From: Stichopus chloronotus | Lineage: Eukaryota > Echinodermata > Holothuroidea > Aspidochirotida > Stichopodidae | Assembly: GCA_021234535.1 (NCBI GenBank) | Contig: CM037833.1 | Coordinates: 5,230,709-5,294,708 of the forward strand | Length of the DNA stretch: 64,000 nt | Direction of reading: 5' to 3' | In this document: one piece after another, positions 45,501 to 57,215 of the stretch | Layout: the number at the start of each line of letters is the position of its first letter | Numbering within the stretch: the first letter of the stretch is position 1 | The notes under the pieces: generated by a model | Database searches by the model: none | What the model saw: only the letters and a program-made list of their open reading frames with translations | What the model was told of the DNA's origin: nothing | Position numbers and translations under genes: made by a program

Positions 45501-48500
45501 TACTTGACCAGAAAACTCCCCCCCCCACACCAATTCCCCCAGAAAATTCCCCTTAGAAAACCATCCTGTCGATTCCCGAACGAACAATTCCCACCATAAC
45601 GAATCCCCCTGTCATGCAACTCCCATCTGGTAATTTCTTTAGGGGAGGGGGAAGCCTAAAATACACTTGAGAAATGTCTGCCAAGTAAAGTTACATTATA
45701 CAAAGCTGATATCACCAAATGAGTGGTGAAATTTTGGAGAAAGAATTGGTAAAAATGTCTATGCTGTAGAATAACAATGTATACTCCATCTCCAAGTCTA
45801 CAACCAACAACAATGTGAAAAAAGGAAATCTTGCAGCACTTACTCCAGGGATTGATCTTGGATACTGGGATCTTCCATGCTTGTTGATGGCACTGGCAGT
45901 TGTTCCTCGGTTTCCATGACAGGACTACAAATAAAACAAAACAAAAAAATACTCAAACCAGGCATCCTATTTCTCCACCCATTCATTTCTGCTATATTAC
46001 ATCAAAAAAGAAAATGCAAATTGGCAACAATTAAAGACTTAAATGTATTTCTCCCAAGAACCCTGTTTCCTTTGCAAGGTTATACTAATTCAGCAATGGT
46101 CCTTTTATTGCATGCTTAATGCAAATGTACAGTGAGTTTGAATTACAAATATAGCTGTTTCAAACATATCACCCAGTCCACTGCAAGGATCTGAATACGA
46201 AGAGTCAAACACAATACCGCATGCACTGCAAATGATCCCATGTAAGATAACTGAATGAGGCAATCTTAATCTATTACATAGTAAAAGCATTAGTGACATA
46301 CTCCTCAACTGGAATAACAGTGACACCACCACTCATTGATGACATCTTCTCACTCTCCTGGTGTAATGGCAAAGGCTGCTCCTCTTCATCATCAGCTTCT
46401 ATATCACTGTAGTACAAATTTAAATTGAACAAATCAGATCACATGAATCATGTGCTGGGGATGGCTTTTCCAATCAGCTAAGGGCTATCTGAAAATTTTA
46501 AAATAAAAGCAGAGCCTCACTATAAGAACTACTGCACAGTAACACTACATCATCAAACCAACTGACCACACATTGTCACACAATCATGTAATGTACACCT
46601 GTATCTAAAGAGCCCCCTGACACTAGTTTAGACACTGCCTGTAGTCCCAAGATTAGGAGGATATATGGGGACAACCACTGCTCATGTAGCTTCTGCATTG
46701 TTAGAAATATCCACTGTTTCCACTCCCTCCCCTCACAAACATATCTTATGTACAGTTCATACTATATTGTCTAAGTTTCTAATGACAAACAAGCAATATT
46801 TGAATGAATTAAATTAAAACAACAGCCTTCGTAAAGATTGGCACACCTTCATAGACTCACCAGCTTATGAATATTTAGTTAACAACAATAGACAAAGTAT
46901 AGTCAGTCATAATTTAAGTCTTGTGGTTAGTCCTCTTGCTCTACTGAAATTACCACGACAGACACTGACTATATCGTTAAGGTGAAATACTCATTTTGCA
47001 GTGATATCCTATCATTCAGGTTTCAAAGGGGCCTATTCTTCCATCTCTGCTGAGCTCTCATTGCCAGCCTGTCCTTCAAAAAGAAGTATATATCACGATG
47101 GTGTTACCATGTCATTGAAGTATACATCACCATTGCAATTAAAATGTTACCACCAATATAACTAAGGTAAGATCAATGACTGTCTCGATGCAATGACAAC
47201 TGCGCACATATAAAATCACTAACCTTGTGACACAAACCATCCCTTGAACCTGAGGTTTTATTGGAGTTGATGCTCCCACTGGTGGTGAAACTGGTCTTTC
47301 AAACCTAATAGAGGAATAGAAAACAGAAATTCATACAAAGATGTGATTTTTTTGATAATGTTTCAAAGTTGCCCAAATAAAATCTCTTCAATCACATAAA
47401 TGAAAGACTATAAACAGGAAGGAGGATCTTGCAAAGAGTTGTCCTGGACATGTAATAAGCTACTCACAAAAGTAAACATAGGATTTGTCATGCATTGCTA
47501 TTTAGAGGTGTAATTATGGTAAGTCCCATCTTTAATGGCCATAGAAACTTGCAAACAGGAAATACTTTTCTACTTTGTACCTACTGAAGAGGGGTCTCTT
47601 AATCCTTATTGAAAGCAAACACACAAACCACTTGTCACTAGACTTCTATTGTTGGTAATCAGCTCTAACACCAAGTGTACAAACACTGTCTTTCTTTGTG
47701 GTTTTTACATTTCCTGTTATCCACGAAAACTACTGAACAATTTTTCTGGCACACAGCAACACTGTGAACTTCATACAAATTGTTATGTCCAAACTGCAAT
47801 ATCCACATGATCACTCACTGAAGGAATATACCATTGTTACACATGTCACCCCCCCCCCAAAAAAAATGAATGTAACTAACATGTGGCTGTATTTCAGTTT
47901 CACAGATCAACCTGAAATGATAGCAAAATAATAGGTAACACCTCATTACATGACATGGGTGCTTTTCCAATAGGGACATTCTGAGATTGTAAAAGTTCTG
48001 CAGTTTGTAGCTCAGTTTCAACAATCATCCATCTGTGACAATCAGCGAAATGTCACAAACGGAGAAAATGGTGATCATCTGGTCAGACAGGGCAGTATTA
48101 AAATGTCCAGGCAATAAAATTCATTTTGATGACCAAAAAGAGCAAACAGTTTGTATGAAGGGCAAGTTGGGCAACCTTAAAGTTTCTTAAACTACAAGAG
48201 ATCTCCTTTACTGTAAGTTCTCACATTGGTTCTGTACCTTGATCTAATGCCCTGACATATCACCATCAGTAAACTCCGTCAGGATATTCCACCATAGGCG
48301 GTTTCGAGCATTTCCGCTATGACCAAAGAGAACAAATGTCTAAGGAATGTGCTGTAGGTGTCATTTGGGTGAGTTCTGTGTTTGTATCATGAACGATACA
48401 TCCAACATACCTGTAAAATTCCAATCAGCCCTGTTCCTGTAACTGACAAATCTGGAAGGTTACAACGTATCCTATCTTACATTCCAGTCAATTCCGCCAT

Positions 48501-50137
48501 AGCAAAAGTGTTTTACCAACGTGAGAGAAAGACTTGTTTACTATGGTAAAATGAACACATTTTCTAATTTTCTTTGAGTTTCACCTCTTAGTTAGGCCTA
48601 TTAACTTTTCTTTGATGGGGGAGGGGGGTTATGAATAATCCTCCCTGCTCCCTCAAACAGAAGAAACACACAAAAGTTAGTCCCCTAAAAGATGATCTTT
48701 GCAGCTTCATTACCGTACATGTTATTTTTCTGTCCCATGATTTTACCCATTTGTAAAGGCTGGAATAACCATGGTGGAAGGTGATGGAAACTTCAATTGT
48801 AAAAATTGCTTAAAGATAAATGATGTAATTTATATGTTGATTTATAGGCCTAATCACGTCCAGACTTGATGACAGTATTTCTTCAACAACTGTCCCTTCA
48901 TTTAAAGGAACATATTATACAGCACAGTACATGAACTTCATGAAGCATGTCTGTATGCACTTTCACCTTCATGCCTTGTCCTTGGCTACTGCATGTAGCC
49001 TAGGCTAGCTTAGGCGAAGCCAAGTGTAGCAAACAGGCCTAGCACAGGGCCCAACCAATACTAGTATACTGTAGTCCTGTCCTAGGCAGGACCTGTTAGT
49101 TTCCGCACCTGGTACGTAGTTTCTGCTCCTAATTTTCGGCCCCTAAAATGATGGGGCAGAAAATAACACTCAAAATTAAGATTGAACCTACATGTTTTTT
49201 TATTTATTTATTTTTCATTTGATTAGGCTTTCTGTCATTGTTTCAGCCATAAATGTCGAAAACTTTTGTCAGTTCCAGACCTCATTAGAAATTATTCTTT
49301 GTCACATTGGTAGGCTGTGACTAAGTGTTGATTTGATGTCTAAAAAAGACAGGCATAGAAGCTAACCTGGTGTCTCAAAAAAAGAGGGCCTAGTGACTAT
49401 GATAAAAGTTAATTTCTGTTTGGTAAGTGCCTATCTTGAACTTTCTAAATACATTTAAAAAGTGTAGGAAGAAAGTGTTTGAAAAACCTTTGATTTCTAA
49501 ACACCGTTTTTAGCGTGTACATGTACTTCCATCATTTTTTTCATCGCAGGCGCGTAAGACAGCCACAGAAATGTTGCACAAGCATTATACTACATAAGTT
49601 TTATTGACCCTCGATCAATATTACTAAAGTATATTTGGTCCATATTCGACCTGGGCCTAAGCTGTGTTTAGGAAGTCTTCAATTCGAAAAAGTATGCATT
49701 TCATCTCGTTACTTTCCGAATCTCAAAAGGGTGTCTTCTATCCCCATAATTTGGGCGGAAAACAATGTAATTTAAGTTTTAACGGCGGAAACTACCGAGG
49801 GCGGAAACTAACGTAATCCGTCCTGCGCTTGGCCCTAGGCTACTCAGAAACAGTTTGGAATATTTAGCCTAGCTTAGGCCTAGCGGTTCAAGTCACTATT
49901 TCGTTATTGCGATCTGAACGATATTGTGTGAAATACTGTAGTATCGCATCTTGTGACAAACTAGACCTAGGCTAAAAGCTGTGTACATGGAAAGAAAACT
50001 CACCTGTCCAGTAACAGTTTCATCATTTCTGAGTCAGATTGCACCCCAATACGGTCCCTCAAACTTAACCATCTTGTGTGTTGTTCTGCGCTGAGAAAAA
50101 TTCGCCGTTTGTTGTATTCTCTCCGCTGCTGAGCCAT
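39575..50137 (-). CDS. 14-exon RNase-H/DDE-like multicopy protein with one in-frame TGA
   Basis: Exons, 5' to 3': 50137-50004, 47304-47224, 46406-46302, 45924-45844, 45378-45244, 44726-44447, 43975-43696, 42938-42702, 42273-42200, 42110-42003, 41666-41455, 41247-41179, 40459-40364, 39821-39575. All GT/AG borders agree in phase; 2,139 bases give 712 codons plus stop. The N-terminus is basic (QRREYNKRRIFLS), followed by a long acidic linker. The core has ECDFGHISKRWDSQP, GDGRNDSPGFSAQYCTYT, VVTDAHPSIRAYM, DIYHSSDVWHGAKNI, KHFWYCCSKADGD, HHVTGRHEWALG, TGLLENFQSHILAYASKRFA and LLAAIDYQMHKDR. The DGRND and TDAH aspartates and ENF glutamate could form a DDE triad (inference). The family often accompanies ballast-domain genes. 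A TGA at 41588-41586 interrupts exon 11 where the paralogue at 63.9 kb has Cys. The frame holds no upstream ATG, so I start at 50137; the open frame extends to about 50214. Confidence 0.8.
40915..40975. repeat. TGACCT-type dispersed repeat copy
   Basis: Within an intron of the 14-exon gene: TTTGACCTCTGCTGACC, then TGACCTCTGACCTCCACCAA. It is related to copies at 43271-43460 and 62085-62130. Confidence 0.55.
43271..43460. repeat. TGACCTTTGACCT repeat pair (DR1-like)
   Basis: TGACCTTTGACCT at 43288-43300 and TGACCTTTGACAT at 43432-43444, each preceded by another TGACCTCA. Two AGGTCA half-sites spaced by one base form the DR1 site bound by several nuclear receptors. Here it is more likely part of a dispersed repeat. 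Confidence 0.6.
48980..49990. repeat. TAGGCCTA-rich segments near the 5' end of the 14-exon gene
   Basis: TAGCCTAGGCTAGCTTAGG at about 48.99 kb and AGCTTAGGCCTAGCGG at about 49.87 kb lie in intron 1, close to exon 1. Confidence 0.4.
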
Positions 50138-50214
50138 TCTTTCCTTACGTTGAGGAGTACTAAGTCCCTTAGTTCTTTTATCCGGTCTCTTTCGAGAACT
50201 TGTGGCTTCCACAT

Positions 50215-52260
50215 TTTCGTAAATTTATGATGTAGACTATCGGCCTAGCGAGAGTTGAAAGCCGAATTGAAAGCCGTAACTTTAGCTTGGCGTCACTGCA
50301 CAAACCTGCTGCTACCTAAAGTACACAGTTGTATACAGAAAGGAACTGCCACAGTACTGCTCCTCCGCAGTGTTTGTGTACGTACTCATGCGCTCGGCTT
50401 GTGTTTTGGTATATAGTGCGATCAGCTGATCAGCTCTTTCAATCTAGTGAATATGCATTAGTAAGTACAGTTTCATTGGCCTGTTCAAGTGAGGTTCGTT
50501 GTGGAACTGAATAAGTTTTGTCTGCAGCACATTTTACGCTTCCCCATGTTTAATCGATATTTCTGTGAAAATACGAAGGTTTTTGACGGAAATGAGAATT
50601 TGCAGGTCAGTTATTTTTCAAAAGCGTTCACTTGGTCCACTCAAACGAATGTCTGATATTTTGGACATGAATTTTCTGTGCTTTTAGTTTCTTAAAACTC
50701 ACGCCATCACTTAAATGACACGCTTGCGTGCTTAGCAGAATACGAGAACCAACTACACAAGTTATTTTTACCGAAATAATCTCCCCACCTCCACTCAGGA
50801 CCGAGAACAAGACGCCCGTCCATCCACATCAAATACTGCAGGAGATAAACAATGTAATACATAATATTCGAATACTTCAAAAACAGGGTAAAACACAAAA
50901 TGTCATCCCTCATATATTTATGCAGACTGTTAAAATCTAAATAACAAATAAACTAGAATCCATCAACACGGTTGTCACATAATAATTCCAGCCTAGCACC
51001 CACACTAGGAAAACTGGATGAAAGTGACGCCTCTACCTGCCCTTGACACGCTAGGCCTATGCACGTGAGTACACAACCCCAATGCAACATACTAACAGTA
51101 GTAAACAAACAATACCGCCCCACAACCTATCACGAACATAGCAACACATAACATACACCTTCCGATACTCTGATATCAGCACAGCAGTAAAATTCATTTG
51201 GCTTAAAGATTACTCAAATACATTTACCGCTATGATTGCAATAAATCCACACCCGGTGAACGAGAACACATGGCGGCACATCACCTCTACATAAAATAGT
51301 ACGTAGCGGCCAACATGTCCGTTGCACAATAAAGGTAACACGACTCGTGGAATAATACAACAAACTTCGTGTACCAAACTTGGCAAATACATAAACAAAC
51401 ATACCTAGAAGTAGTCGAAAACGATCTGTACAATCTTCTGAAGCAGACTGCATGCAATACTTCACTGGCCGTCGCATATGGCCCAAACTTTCGGCTAATT
51501 ACAGGCACCGATCATGACTGCCGCTGAGCAAGATGGCTACCATAGCAACAGTGCAATTCCCTTTTACACAAACGCCAATACCCTGACCCATAACTGCAAA
51601 TAGAAAGCAGGGCGCTATACGCAAACACTACAAATAACAAATTTGACCTCAACATTTCTCAAGAAGGGAAGGTTGCTTGAACTTCAACATTGGTGTGTAG
51701 GTAGTCCATATAGAGTGGATGGTCCCTATTAAAAGTAATAAAATGTTGGCAAGAATCACAAAGTCCTTCGTCTTACATGTTTCCCCCGAGCGGAACCCCC
51801 CGCTGCCTCTTGGAATATCTGCTACGGCTGCGCAGTTTTGGTTACTTCATCCACTGTTATTGCTTGTATTATTATATTTGCTAGAGTTGACCAAAAAAAA
51901 GAAAAGCGAACATACCTTCCTGTTTCACTACAGTACCTGCAGCATCAACATACAGTACTGCACATTTGCAAAACATTTAGCAGTGCAACATACTGTATAC
52001 TGTATAAATTTAAGTCTCTTTGGGTCAATCCCCATAAACACAGAAAATGCTGGCAAATAGTACAGTATGCAGTGATCTGCTATAGTACAGTATACATGGC
52101 ATTGCATCATGACATAAAACGACAACTTTGCAAAAATGTGAGCATATGTAGTTACAGTACTGTACTTTGATGTGAAAACATGCCCAATCCACAAAGTTTT
52201 ACTTATGAACACACTCTGAAGGCACAACAGTACTGTAACTAAAACATGTATGCAACTTAC
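50215..52260. other. Upstream region of the 14-exon gene, no recognised coding exon
   Basis: Possible promoter and untranslated first exon of the minus-strand gene. A minus-strand donor (CTTCTAG|GTATGT) lies near 51411-51402, and a YY1/RFX-like site pair lies at 51530-51549. Several short open frames look fortuitous. TACAGTACTGTA words fill 51.93-52.24 kb. Confidence 0.4.
51530..51549. promoter_or_regulatory. YY1-like plus RFX X-box-like promoter motif
   Basis: AAGATGGCTACCATAGCAAC combines AAGATGGC (YY1 type) with GCTACCATAGCAAC (X-box type), a pairing typical of animal TATA-less promoters. It lies about 1.4 kb upstream of the first coding exon of the 14-exon gene. Which gene it serves is unknown. 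Confidence 0.35.
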
Positions 52261-52738
52261 ATCCACAAATAAACCACACAGCCTACTGTAAACTGCTGCT
52301 GATTGCAAAACCTCTTTCCCTCTGCTACTCAACAGAGCTTCCGGGCTTGAAAAGAGAAGTGAGTAGTTTCCCTGACATGCATTGGCCAGTACCTCATCTG
52401 AGACTTCATTTACCATGGATGCTGCTTCAATCCCGAGTGCGTGGGCCCTCTTTACTTGGTCAATGGCTAGTGCTTTGAAAGGCAATTGAACGATTGGTAA
52501 TGATTTCAGTTCCTTCATTCCCTGAATGTTTTTGTAAGTAGTCATGGCAAAGTGGTACAGACTGAAATACAACACTTTTCCCAAATCCAGTTGGGAGACT
52601 CATAAATACATCAAACTGGTTAATGCAAGCATCTATTGCCCTGCATTGTTCAAGTTTGAATTCAGAAATCTTCAATATCTGTTGGGCATACGCTTTTGCA
52701 TTCTGCACGGCAACTGCGTCGTAAGTGTTGGCAGCCAT
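52261..52738 (-). pseudogene. RecQ-like DNA helicase, N-terminal part
   Basis: From the ATG at 52738 the frame reads MAANTYDAVAVQNAKAYAQQ, then a Q-motif-like FKLEQCRAIDAC and Walker A in SLPTGFGKSVVFQ. Similarity continues in a different frame from about 52545-52575 with IVQLPFKALAIDQV (motif Ia-like), LGIEAASM, then FSSPEALLSSRG and LCGLFVD, ending at an ideal donor (GAT|GTAAGT). The expected next exon, with the DEAH-type motif II, was not found nearby. One frameshift suggests decay. The fragment ends just before the segment where the RecQ remnant at 15721-16943 begins, on the same strand; phases differ (0 versus 2), so a missing mini-exon would be needed to join them. Confidence 0.72.
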
Positions 52739-53173
52739 CCTACATGATGTAATGTAACAGTTGGAAATCTGCAAAATTATTAAGAACAATGTCCAGGGTA
52801 AGCTCTTTGTCAATTATAATCGGCAGACGTTTGCACACAAGAAACTACTTCTTTGCATGGTTGTTTATACACTTGCATGTGAAAAAAGTAACACATTGAA
52901 AAACAATACGAATTGGTTCAATGTTGCATACTGTAATATGAACTGCAATGATTTGAAATTTACAGTAACGACACCACTTTTTTGTTATCATGGAATTAGG
53001 GGAAAATACCATTGAAAATTACACCACTTTGCCGACTTGACTGATGACAAATTTTACTTAACCAAGGCCTGCACAACATACCTGTATGTGACCTAACCAA
53101 CTGCTCACATTTAACATAATATCTTTACTAAAATTACTAAAATTCCTCTTGATCAATCCACGCATTCTACTTG

Positions 53174-54720
53174 CTATGACTGCAACACCTGCACACTATT
53201 CACTGTAGAAGGCTTCAGATCACTCTTAGCGACAACACCTAGGTCTTGTTCTGAAGTCACATTAGTCAAAATACTTCCAGACATGGTATGATCATAACTA
53301 ACAATTTTTTTTATCAAAGTGAGGAACTTTGCATTTGTCAGTATCAAAAGACATTTGCTTAGCATGTGCATAACCTATTCAAGTCCCCTTGCAACAATGA
53401 AACATCCTTGTCATCATTTACTATCCAACAGCTTAGTGCCATCAACAAACAAAAACTGCAGTAGATGGGCGAGAGCTGTCAATATTATTAATAAAAATCA
53501 CGAAGGTAATTGGACCAATAATTAAGAGAACCTGAAAACTCTTCTTGTGAAATCTCTCCAAAAAGAGAAATCATAATTAACAACAACCATCTGAAATCTA
53601 ACAAACAAGTAGCAAAGAATTGACCAAGTCCACACACCTGTAGCTGTCCTGAATACCCTACTGATGCAGTTTAGCTATAAGTCTGCCTAATATCACACGC
53701 CTTTTGAAAATCAGGGCAAGGTACATTAGACAACATGCAGTCATAACAATCAACAGACAAAGATACATCTTAAAGAAAACTCAGTAAATTAGTATACAGG
53801 ACGTGTTGGGCCTAAGCACTGTTAGTGTTACACAGGAACACATGCTGTGACAAATTCAGTAAACTACAGTATTATCTAAAAGTTACTTAAAAACGTAATC
53901 ATTGACCACACTACAGACTGCATAACTTTTACACACTTTTACATCCTGTCACTACACTTTACAGTATCAAAAAGTAACAGGTCTAGGCCTATACTACTAC
54001 TACTAGTTGTAAGGCAAGCTCCAAAAGTTGATTTAACATCAATCTGCCAGTAACCTGGAACAAAGCAGAAGAAGGCCTATATAGGGGCCTGGACATTTTT
54101 GAAAGAATAATACTACACAGAGAAACTGTCAAGAGCATTCATAGTATGGCAGGAATGGATGGATCCCATCAGACCCAGACAAGGAGACTTCGTGGTTCTC
54201 AAACTGTTAACTTTTTTTTTTTGGCAAACCAGTAATTACTGGCTTGGCTACCTCAGTACAGTAGGTCGCAATAGGCCCAGGCCAGTTTAGTTTAGTTAAG
54301 TCCCTATCAACGACCCTGAAAGAAAAAGATACAAAAATCAAACCCGATCACAAAGCCTAAAGTACTTGTCCAGTGCATTCTTAAACCCATTTACACTTCT
54401 TGCCATCACTACATCCTCAGGCAACCCATTCCACTCAGTCACTACACTCTGAGAAAAGAAGTAACTACGAATATTGATCCTCCTTTGAACCTTCTGGAGT
54501 TTAAGACAATGTCCTATTAGCAAACTTGATAAAATGAGAAAATGATAAATTATCAGATCCATGAACAATCTTATAGACTTGTATCGAATCCCCACGTAAT
54601 CTTCTCAGCTCAAGTGAAGTGAGATTTAAGAGACGTAACCTGCTGTTATAGGGGACACCCTTGAAAGCCCTAATCAATCTAGTGGCCCTGCGCTGGACTT
54701 TCTGAAATAACTGCTTATCT
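53174..54720 (-). mobile_element. CR1/Jockey-like LINE reverse-transcriptase fragments
   Basis: The 3' part of the frame (about 54720-54338) contains KVQRRATRLIRAFKGVPYNS, LRLLNLTSLELRRLRGD and RSYFFSQSVVTEWNGLPEDV, the standard end of a CR1/L2-type reverse transcriptase. A second piece (about 53450-53174) carries a degenerate FVDGTKLL for the FADDT active-site motif and VTSEQDLGVVAKSDLKP. Stops and frame changes are frequent. On the minus strand the downstream RT piece lies upstream in transcription order of the palm piece, so these may be two insertions or a rearranged copy. Confidence 0.72.
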
Positions 54721-57215
54721 TTAGAAAAACATGGGTTTCAAGCTAGACTGCAGTTGCAATACAGATTTTAAGTTGCAACACAAGTTAACGTTGAACTAAC
54801 AGTATGCGCAAACAAAAAATATGATTCGGTTACAGTGGGCCAACGGCGTTACTCACTAGTCTTTACTTAGGTTTAGGCCTAACGTTATGCCTTTGATGTG
54901 AGTGACGATACTGCAGTCTACTGACGGCTAGCACTGTAGTACTAACTTAGTACAGTCAGGTGCTAGCAGGGAGGTCCTAAGTGGGGGTAGGGGTGATCAG
55001 TACATAACAGTACTGCCTCATCAAAACACCAAGTGGCAAATGTTTCCACCAGACATCGAAGTGGATCCTTTCTACTTTTCACCTCTTTGAGTCTACCTAA
55101 GGTATGATGGGGTGTGTCTGCATGGGGGGTGCTGGTCATTATGATTTTCTGGCCATTAGACTTAGGGTGCAAGTTTAAGCTCTTCTAATCACTGATGCTC
55201 TGAAACTTAATGTCTTCAGCAAACACACTTCACTGAGCTCTGTGAGATGCAAGAGTTAATTCACATATTGACTGTAGTCACTAGCTTTGAATTGAAAATC
55301 CTGTTGCCAGAACTACCTCCACTGGCTGGAGGTCACTGTGTTCACAGCTAATTGAGATGTTTGATGGAGGACGCTTCTCATCACTCACTAAAACCAAATG
55401 GAAAACCAGCCGCACAGCCCATGCGGCGGGTTTTTAGATGCAACCTAAATCTAATGACCATTAGAGAGGCATGTGAAAGTTGTACATGTTAGATATGGTC
55501 CGGAGCAATATTTTGATTTCACTGGAAAATCTTTGAAGTGATGATACAAGTTACCATCACATTTTTGGATATTCTTCATATTTTTGGCTGGGTACAAATA
55601 AATGTAAGAGAGCGTCCTATCCTGTTTGTGACATAGATGTGATCCACCTTAGATGCAAAGGGGTATTATCTTGGGAAAGCTTTGCTAAGAACGTAATACA
55701 GTATATGTTTAGAAGTTTCGATTTTGTAGTGATTCTGTTTATGTTTATGGTAGGGTGTGATGGCAGGTATAGTATTGGAAGTGGGGAAGAATGACCCATT
55801 TACATGGCTGCTAACTAGTGATGGTAGACTGCACCTCATTCTCCCTCAGGGTATACATATATTTATGTCATCCGACAAAGTGACACATTCCTACAGTGTT
55901 AGTGTCAGGAATGAAACAAGAAAAATGGTTTTGTGTATTAGTATGCATTTAAAGAAAGCCCACTGAATGGACTGCAATATTGCCAATTAAGACCTAAGAA
56001 AATACATACACTAGTTAAATTTGCATGACACCACACAAACTACTCTGTGTATTCCATCAATCAGTTATACCACACAATGAAGATAGCTTCAAAATGTTCA
56101 CTTGAATCAGACACACAACCTTCACTACATGATACTTACCTTTATGTGATTCTTAATGTAACAAAGTGCGCACGCGAATATGCTTGACCAGGACGACTGC
56201 GTTGCTTGGCTATGGAAGAAAGGAAAGTAACTTAAAACAGCATGTGGCCGATTTGTTTGCATCATCAAATCTTGGTATTACCCTGGCCAGCCTCCTCTGA
56301 TACCAAGATTTCTACATCTACAATTTTTTTATGGCTCTATGCACTGTGGGATGTCCAAACAGCTTTTGTTATTCATTGGACTATGATTGAAAGTACCCCT
56401 CCAACTGCAGATTACTTCTTGGTATGAATATTTGCTCATAGTTTAAATTGCAATTGCATGTTCATGCGTAGCATGTTGCTGTCATATGGGCGGTAACCTA
56501 CACCAAATTCATGCATTCCTTGCTTTGTTGTAAAACCATCCACCACTAAAGGTTAACCTTGATGCAATCAGAACAAGCGATACCTCATCATGGTGAAATA
56601 TATGACTTGTGATGAATTCACATACATTCGTGTTGCAAATTCAAAGAAACATTTCATAATTCTGCATTACTCAAGATGGTTCACCTCTAGTGTTTCTGCA
56701 CTGTAGTAAATATAAAGAGATACTTACACACTTTGTTGCCTTTCCCTCTGTGTGGACGATTCCTAAGCATTGTACACTTCCGGCAATTTAAGAAATCCAG
56801 GAAAAGAGGGACCTCCCTTTTTCTTGTGGTAAAATCCAAGGAAGCTGCCACCCTGAAAAAAACTCACAAGTTGTGAAGTTCCCGAACCAACAGAAAGTAC
56901 ATAAAATGTTCCCTGAGTTACATGGGATGTGGAACTCAGGTCAAGTAAATGTTTGTCGAGTTGAATGAGGTTTTTCTGGGAAGGTGATACAACTCCACAG
57001 TTAATAAGGGATTGTTAACAATAGTCGGATACTCATCGGTTTCTTCTGCTACAATCTCCAATATATAGTTTTTACAAAACTGCAGTTTCTAGAGCTCACA
57101 TAATGTCTTAAATCATTTCATACTTTCCGTACAGATGCATATTGAAATTTATTCACTGATTTCCATTGTTCCATTGTTTTGAGAAATGGTTGATATAGCT
57201 AACTCATTCCCATTC
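54721..57215. other. Gene-poor stretch between LINE and hAT remnants
   Basis: Short frames near 54963-55172 (-) and 55757-55966 (+) match no known family. A TAGGCCTAACGTTA word sits at about 54.87 kb. No other structure was recognised. Confidence 0.4.

Noticed and set aside
52261..52738. Direct splice from this RecQ exon to the acceptor at 16943
   Set aside because: The donor leaves phase 0 while the acceptor needs two bases, and the motif II residues would be missing.
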